9,225 bases of DNA from Clostridiales bacterium (GTDB taxonomy: Bacteria > Bacillota > Clostridia > Peptostreptococcales > BM714): the NCBI GenBank assembly GCA_002869095.1, contig PKTO01000306.1:1-9225 (forward strand), given 5' to 3'. A program made the translations under genes and the position numbers. This document shows, in pieces, positions 5,827-9,225 of the stretch (positions within the stretch are counted from its first letter, which is position 1; each line of letters opens with the position of its first letter). The notes under the pieces are model-generated. The model was not told where the DNA came from. It made no database searches and saw only the letters and a list, made by a program, of their open reading frames with translations.

Positions 5827-6258
5827 TTATTGCTTCCTAGGCATCTGCAAAAGCGAGTATCCTACAATCGAATTGAGTTCATCCCCGCTTTTTATCATTA
5901 GGCAGCGATTAATCTTATACCTTTATGATATTGCAGCGCAATATCTTTTTTGTTTTCGAGGGAATTTACAATTTTTACAATTTTACATCCAATTTCCGAG
6001 TGTTTTATATATGCGCGCTCCGTTTCTGCAAGTTTGCCGGGCTTGTTGAGTGCGTTTTTCGTATGCCTATCTTTAAAATGGGATGGATATGCTCATTGCT
6101 CCAGGAAGTTTTTTTTTGCTAGCAGTTGATTGTTTTAAAATTGAAACATCGGAATCGGTCCATGGCAATTCTATTGAATATATCAGATTAAGCATGTTTA
6201 TCGAAGACCCGAATCTGTGCCTGTTATTTAATTCCGAAAGACTTATAAATACAATCTT
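5827..6258 (-). pseudogene. Frameshifted remnant of an HD-GYP domain (c-di-GMP phosphodiesterase type)
   Basis: Minus-strand pieces, in order, match an HD-GYP domain. From 6258, frame 1: HRFGSS, then INMLNLIYSIELPWTDSDVS and ILKQSTA, like the H(S)xRV...LGLxEED...L helices before the metal site. About 6106-6057, frame 2: HPILKIGIRK, where intact domains read HDIGKIGIPD. From 6056, frame 3: NALNKPGKLAETERAYIKHS then EIGCKIVKIVNSLENKKDIA and LQYH, like ILNKPGKLTxxE...HPxIGxxIL...YHHE, ending in stops at 5898-5900. A last piece, GDELNSIVGYSLLQM, ends at 5827. One base lost from an A-run near 6057 would account for the second frame change. The catalytic HD pair reads HP, and the HHE and GYP motifs are gone, so no activity is expected. 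A 59-codon ORF antisense to it (6083-6262, +) is treated as a shadow. Assignment is by eye. Confidence 0.65.
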
Positions 6259-6262
6259 TTAA

Positions 6263-6407
6263 AGGACAATGAGAGAAATAAACAGGCTTGTAGTTAATAA
6301 GGTTTGCTGATAGATGATGGGGCAATTGAATTTTAGTTTGGTTATTATATTGACAATAATTGTATGTATTGCACGGAAAATTATTAAAATAAAATAGGAA
6401 TATGCGT
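6263..6407. other. AT-rich intergenic stretch, no supported gene
   Basis: Between the HD-GYP remnant and the chemotaxis promoter there is no gene I can support. A 27-codon hydrophobic ORF (6314-6397, +) lacks a ribosome binding site. A TTGACA at 6350-6355 has no -10 box at proper spacing. Confidence 0.5.
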
Positions 6408-6434
6408 TAAACTGACAGCGTAAATAGTCGATAT
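6408..6434 (+). promoter_or_regulatory. Sigma-D (sigma-28) type motility promoter of cheW-receptor operon
   Basis: TAAA (6408-6411), 15 bp, then GTCGATAT (6427-6434) match the motility sigma factor consensus TAAA-N15-GCCGATAT at 11 of 12 positions. It lies about 100 bp before cheW on the same strand, which fits the motility role of this sigma factor. The leader from about 6441 to 6536 shows no recognised riboswitch. Confidence 0.8.
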
Positions 6435-6536
6435 AGAAAGTGCAGGCTTGTATTAATAGTTTAATTGTGCATTGCTTCTCTTGCCAGGGGGATGATAATT
6501 GCTCAAATATAGTTTTGAAGAAGGGGGGGTAAAGGA

Positions 6537-7061
6537 ATGGAAGAAAATATGAATAGTCTTGTTGAATCCATTGAAGATGAACAGAAGGACAAGTTTTTGA
6601 CATTCAAGATAGGAGATGAATTATATGGGCTGGAAATCCATTATGTGATTGAAATTATCGGTATGCAAAAGATAACAGAAATACCGGAACAACCAAACTA
6701 CATAAAAGGAGTAATAAATCTTCGCGGCAATATCATTCCGACAATGGACATTAGAGCCAGATTTAACAAGGAAGAGAGAGAATATGATGAACGTACTTGT
6801 ACGATTGTAATCAAGGTAGGAGAAAATTGGATAGGGTTGATTGTTGATAGGGTTTCGGAGGTTATCACTATTGATGGAAACAATATTTCAGATCCGCCCA
6901 ACCTGAATAGGGATGAACGGAATTTGTATATCAGCGGGATAGCACGAATAAGTGAAAATGTGATAATTCTCTTGGACTGCATGAAGCTTGTCAGGGAAAA
7001 AGAAATTGAATTAAATAGAATGGGTGAAGAAGAAAAAGATGAAATGGGGGTAGAGGCATAA
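6537..7061 (+). CDS. cheW: Chemotaxis coupling protein CheW
   Basis: A 174-residue single-domain CheW protein. CheW bridges chemoreceptor tips and the histidine kinase CheA in membrane-bound arrays. Residues 17-155 form the domain: [39 protein letters not shown] (with the conserved NLRG, 61-64), [19 protein letters not shown], and a last [20 protein letters not shown] strand-helix. The N-terminus is short and acidic; the C-terminal tail ([18 protein letters not shown]) is charged and probably helical, slightly longer than in minimal CheW. AAGGGGGGG ends 7 nt before the ATG, which supports this start over the in-frame ATG at 6549. The gene follows a sigma-D type promoter and its stop overlaps the next ATG in TAATG, so the coupler and its receptor are made together. 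No CheA is in the window. Confidence 0.95.
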   Translation: MEENMNSLVESIEDEQKDKFLTFKIGDELYGLEIHYVIEIIGMQKITEIPEQPNYIKGVINLRGNIIPTMDIRARFNKEEREYDERTCTIVIKVGENWIGLIVDRVSEVITIDGNNISDPPNLNRDERNLYISGIARISENVIILLDCMKLVREKEIELNRMGEEEKDEMGVEA

Positions 7062-9040
7062 TGAAACGCACAAAAATATCTATTTTAAGTGCATTGGCAG
7101 CGATTGCCGCAATTTTTGCAACAACTGTTTTGGAAGGGGCTGACACGGTAGTGCTCGGGCTTCTTGGTTTGATAGTCCTGATAAGCCTATACGATTCCTT
7201 TGCAGGAAACGGCAACGATACTGTGATGGAGAATATCGTGAATGTTGCAAAAAGCCTTGCAAAAGGGGATACGGAGAACGCACCTGAATTGGTGATCAAT
7301 GGCAAATATCAGGAATTGGCGAAAGAAGTTGAAGCTATAAGGGGATATTTGAGGCAGAAGGCAAAATTCATCAATGATATAGCCGCAGGAAGCAGAGATG
7401 GGTCCTTGATGAATAAGGCTCAGGAATATGATAGGGTTGGATGTGGCTTGGATGCGATCATAGAAGTCAACTACAATTTCCTCGCTGAAATAGAGCGACT
7501 CGCCAAGGCAGGAAATGAAGGCGATCTTTCAGCAAGGGTTGATGAGAGCGTGTTTGACGGTGCTTGGAGGTTTATCGCCGAGCAATTGAACAATATGATT
7601 GCATCAATTGAAGAACCATGCAAATATGTGTTGGAGTACACATCGATCATGGCTGAAGGAGCGGAAATGCCCGAGATCGACAACAAATACAAAGGCGGAT
7701 TCCGTGTGCTCGTGGAAAATGTCGGTGAAGTCAGATCTTCGCTTATGGCCTTGCTCGAAGAGGCTGGGGTTTTGACGGAGAAGGCAAAGAACGGTGAGTT
7801 GGCTCACAGGGGGGATGTAGGACGTCTCAAAGGCGGATATGCGGACATCGTCCGAGGTGTCAATGAAACCATAGATGCCATAATCGATCCAATACATGAG
7901 GCCAATCTTGTTCTTCAGGAAATGGAAAAAGGCAACCTTCATGTTTCTGTAGTGGGCGATTACAAGGGGAATCACGCACAACTAAAGAGAACGGTCAACT
8001 TTATGGCAAAAACGATTCTTGGTTATATCGACGAGATAGCCGATGTGCTCAAAAAAATGGCCCAAAAGGATCTTACAAATAAGATTGACAGGGAATACTT
8101 GGGGGATTTTGCAGAGCTTAAAGAATCCCTGAATTATATTTCCGAACAATTCAACGATGTGATGTCTGAGATAAATGTTGCTGCGGAACAGGTGGCAGCT
8201 GGATCTCAACAGGTGTCCGATTCAAGCCAGAATCTGTCGCAGGGGTCGACAGAGCAGGCAAGCTCAATTGAAGAGATTACATCATCCATTACGCAAATTG
8301 CCGAACAGACCAAACAAAATGCAAGAAACGCAAATCGTGCAAATGAACTCTCGATAAATGCAAAAACAATGGCTGAGAAAGGTGACGGGCAGATGGCTGA
8401 GATGCTCGATTCGATGAAAAATATCAATGAGTCTTCAGAAAACATTTCTAAAATAATAAAAGTAATTGACGATATTGCGTTCCAGACTAATATTCTAGCC
8501 TTAAATGCAGCGGTTGAAGCGGCTCGTGCAGGAGAACACGGAAAGGGTTTCGCAGTTGTAGCCGAGGAGGTCCGCAATCTGGCTGCCAGAAGCGCGGATG
8601 CGGCAAAAGAGACAACCGATCTTATTGACGATTCAATAAACAAAGTGCATAATGGGACACAGATTGCAAACGAGACTGCAAAAGCTTTAAGTGAGATAGT
8701 AAAGGGTGTATCAGAAGCGGTCAATATTGTTGGAGAGATTGCGGAAGCATCCAATGAGCAAGCGATGGCCGTAACCCAAGTGAATGAAGCTATCGAACAA
8801 GTTTCAGAGGTTACGCAGACAAATACAGCAACAGCTGAAGAAAGTGCTTCCGCCAGCGAAGAAATGACTTCGCAGGCCCAGGTGCTTAATGAAATGGTTG
8901 CAGGTTTTAAATTGATGACCAATCATAATGCATCAAAACCCAAGATCGGCAGGGTGAAAAATGCAGGACTTAAACAGCTTGCAGGAAATGCCGGGAACCT
9001 TCGAATCAATCTGGATGAAGGCGATTTTGGCAAGTACTAG
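7061..9040 (+). CDS. Methyl-accepting chemotaxis protein without an external sensor, with multiple HAMP-like repeats
   Basis: A 659-residue chemoreceptor. Two hydrophobic segments near the N-terminus (about 6-24 and 29-44) are joined by only a few residues, so there is no extracellular ligand domain. Residues 50-365 carry about seven units resembling HAMP second halves, each a Gly/Asp turn and amphipathic helix: near 67, 108, 149, 197, 243, 289 and 335 (e.g. [40 protein letters not shown]). The signalling domain follows: helix with QASSIEE (399-405), the conserved hairpin tip [20 protein letters not shown] with [17 protein letters not shown] (472-508), and the returning helix with [14 protein letters not shown] (589-602); the two Glu/Gln-rich patches are likely methylation sites. 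The tail ends [13 protein letters not shown] lies 5 nt upstream of the ATG, inside cheW, with a one-base overlap. Input is probably cytoplasmic or membrane-derived, which is inference; the ligand is unknown. Confidence 0.93.
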   Translation: MKRTKISILSALAAIAAIFATTVLEGADTVVLGLLGLIVLISLYDSFAGNGNDTVMENIVNVAKSLAKGDTENAPELVINGKYQELAKEVEAIRGYLRQKAKFINDIAAGSRDGSLMNKAQEYDRVGCGLDAIIEVNYNFLAEIERLAKAGNEGDLSARVDESVFDGAWRFIAEQLNNMIASIEEPCKYVLEYTSIMAEGAEMPEIDNKYKGGFRVLVENVGEVRSSLMALLEEAGVLTEKAKNGELAHRGDVGRLKGGYADIVRGVNETIDAIIDPIHEANLVLQEMEKGNLHVSVVGDYKGNHAQLKRTVNFMAKTILGYIDEIADVLKKMAQKDLTNKIDREYLGDFAELKESLNYISEQFNDVMSEINVAAEQVAAGSQQVSDSSQNLSQGSTEQASSIEEITSSITQIAEQTKQNARNANRANELSINAKTMAEKGDGQMAEMLDSMKNINESSENISKIIKVIDDIAFQTNILALNAAVEAARAGEHGKGFAVVAEEVRNLAARSADAAKETTDLIDDSINKVHNGTQIANETAKALSEIVKGVSEAVNIVGEIAEASNEQAMAVTQVNEAIEQVSEVTQTNTATAEESASASEEMTSQAQVLNEMVAGFKLMTNHNASKPKIGRVKNAGLKQLAGNAGNLRINLDEGDFGKY

Positions 9041-9072
9041 GAAATTAATGAAAAAAATGTATATAAACAGAA

Positions 9073-9113
9073 TCAAACAAACGGGCTTTTCATTCGAAAG
9101 CCCGTTTGTTTGA
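9073..9113. terminator. Strong stem-loop terminator after the chemoreceptor gene
   Basis: A perfect 17-bp stem (9073-9089 with 9097-9113; core AAACGGGCTTT/AAAGCCCGTTT) closes a 7-nt loop. The 3' arm ends in TTTGTTTGA rather than a pure T run. The symmetric A/T-rich ends would let it act in both directions. Confidence 0.8.
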
Positions 9114-9138
9114 CCAAATGCATATTATTGCCTATAAT
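9110..9138 (+). promoter_or_regulatory. Sigma-A type promoter of the exonuclease gene
   Basis: TTGACC (9110-9115) and a perfect TATAAT (9133-9138) are 17 bp apart. The -35 box overlaps the last four bases of the preceding terminator stem. Confidence 0.75.
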
Positions 9139-9165
9139 TAAGAAAAAAGGATTCGAGGTATTTTG

Positions 9166-9225
9166 ATGAAGGCATTGGTTTTTGATACGGAAACAACTGG
9201 CTTGAAACCGGGACAGATTTGCCAA
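9166..9225 (+). CDS. DnaQ-like 3'-5' exonuclease, N-terminal fragment (3' end outside window)
   Basis: Only 20 codons are inside the window: MKALVFDTETTGLKPGQICQ. VFDTETTGL is the Exo I motif of the DEDD (DnaQ/epsilon) exonuclease superfamily, in which the Asp and Glu bind the catalytic metal ions. Such proteins proofread DNA or degrade 3' ends of DNA or RNA. GAGG (9155-9158) stands 7 nt before the ATG, and a good promoter lies at 9110-9138. Which family member this is (stand-alone epsilon-like protein, exonuclease domain of a helicase, or other) cannot be decided from so little. Confidence 0.85.
   Translation, partial: MKALVFDTETTGLKPGQICQ

Noticed and set aside
6083..6262. 59-codon + strand ORF (MDMLIAPGSFF...)
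   Set aside because: It lies antisense to the HD-GYP remnant, whose minus-strand match is better ordered and continuous with its neighbours; no ribosome binding site is seen.
6314..6397. 27-codon hydrophobic peptide resembling a type I toxin (MMGQLNFSLVIILTIIVC...)
   Set aside because: One membrane-like segment with a basic tail is suggestive, but AT-rich DNA gives such ORFs by chance, and no ribosome binding site or antisense RNA promoter is evident.
6440..6536. Riboswitch in the cheW leader, such as a c-di-GMP sensor
   Set aside because: No c-di-GMP-I type conserved core or clear paired helices were seen; it appears to be a plain leader.

Overview
The window reads as ordinary chromosome of a motile, Gram-positive anaerobe, most likely a clostridial Firmicute. 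The reasons are strong AGGAGG-type ribosome binding sites, simple stem-loop terminators, a DegV/FakB-family lipid-binding protein, a Firmicute-style metal-efflux operon, and a chemotaxis pair behind a sigma-D/sigma-28-type promoter. I could not place it to genus. I found no integrase, transposase, CRISPR array, tRNA or rRNA, and no convincing new defence or biosynthetic system.

Layout, left to right. (1) 1-609: the 3' end of a lipoate-protein ligase gene on the + strand, ending at a terminator. (2) 616-3091, minus strand: a two-gene metal resistance operon, an ArsR/SmtB-family sensor followed by a Zn/Cd/Pb P1B-type ATPase. It is driven from a promoter whose -10 box lies inside a perfect 40-bp palindrome, the likely operator. 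(3) 3096-4449, plus strand: a DegV-family gene with its own promoter, followed directly by a badly decayed endonuclease IV (nfo) gene that survives as fragments in two frames. (4) 4546-4848: a 100-residue acidic protein of unknown function. (5) 4849-5260: a gene-poor stretch with three families of 7-bp tandem repeats, a short hairpin, a terminator and a five-codon leader ORF. (6) 5264-5698: a small NTF2/SnoaL-like protein, then a terminator. (7) 5827-6258, minus strand: a second decayed gene, apparently an HD-GYP phosphodiesterase domain with frameshifts. (8) 6408-9113: a sigma-D-type promoter, cheW, a chemoreceptor with no extracellular sensor but several HAMP-like repeats, and a terminator. 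(9) 9110-9225: promoter and first 20 codons of a DnaQ-like 3'-5' exonuclease.

How the parts work together. Metal entering the cell should release the ArsR-type sensor from the palindrome and induce the exporter; the two genes overlap in TAATG, which suggests translational coupling. The cheW-receptor pair shares the same TAATG arrangement and probably belongs to the motility regulon, feeding CheA encoded elsewhere. The strip from 4112 to 6258 combines two gene remnants, heptamer repeats and two small poorly characterised genes, and looks like a zone of gene decay. The most useful results here are the two pseudogenes, the 40-bp operator, the heptamer repeats, the sigma-D promoter, and the terminator/leader arrangement upstream of the NTF2-like gene.
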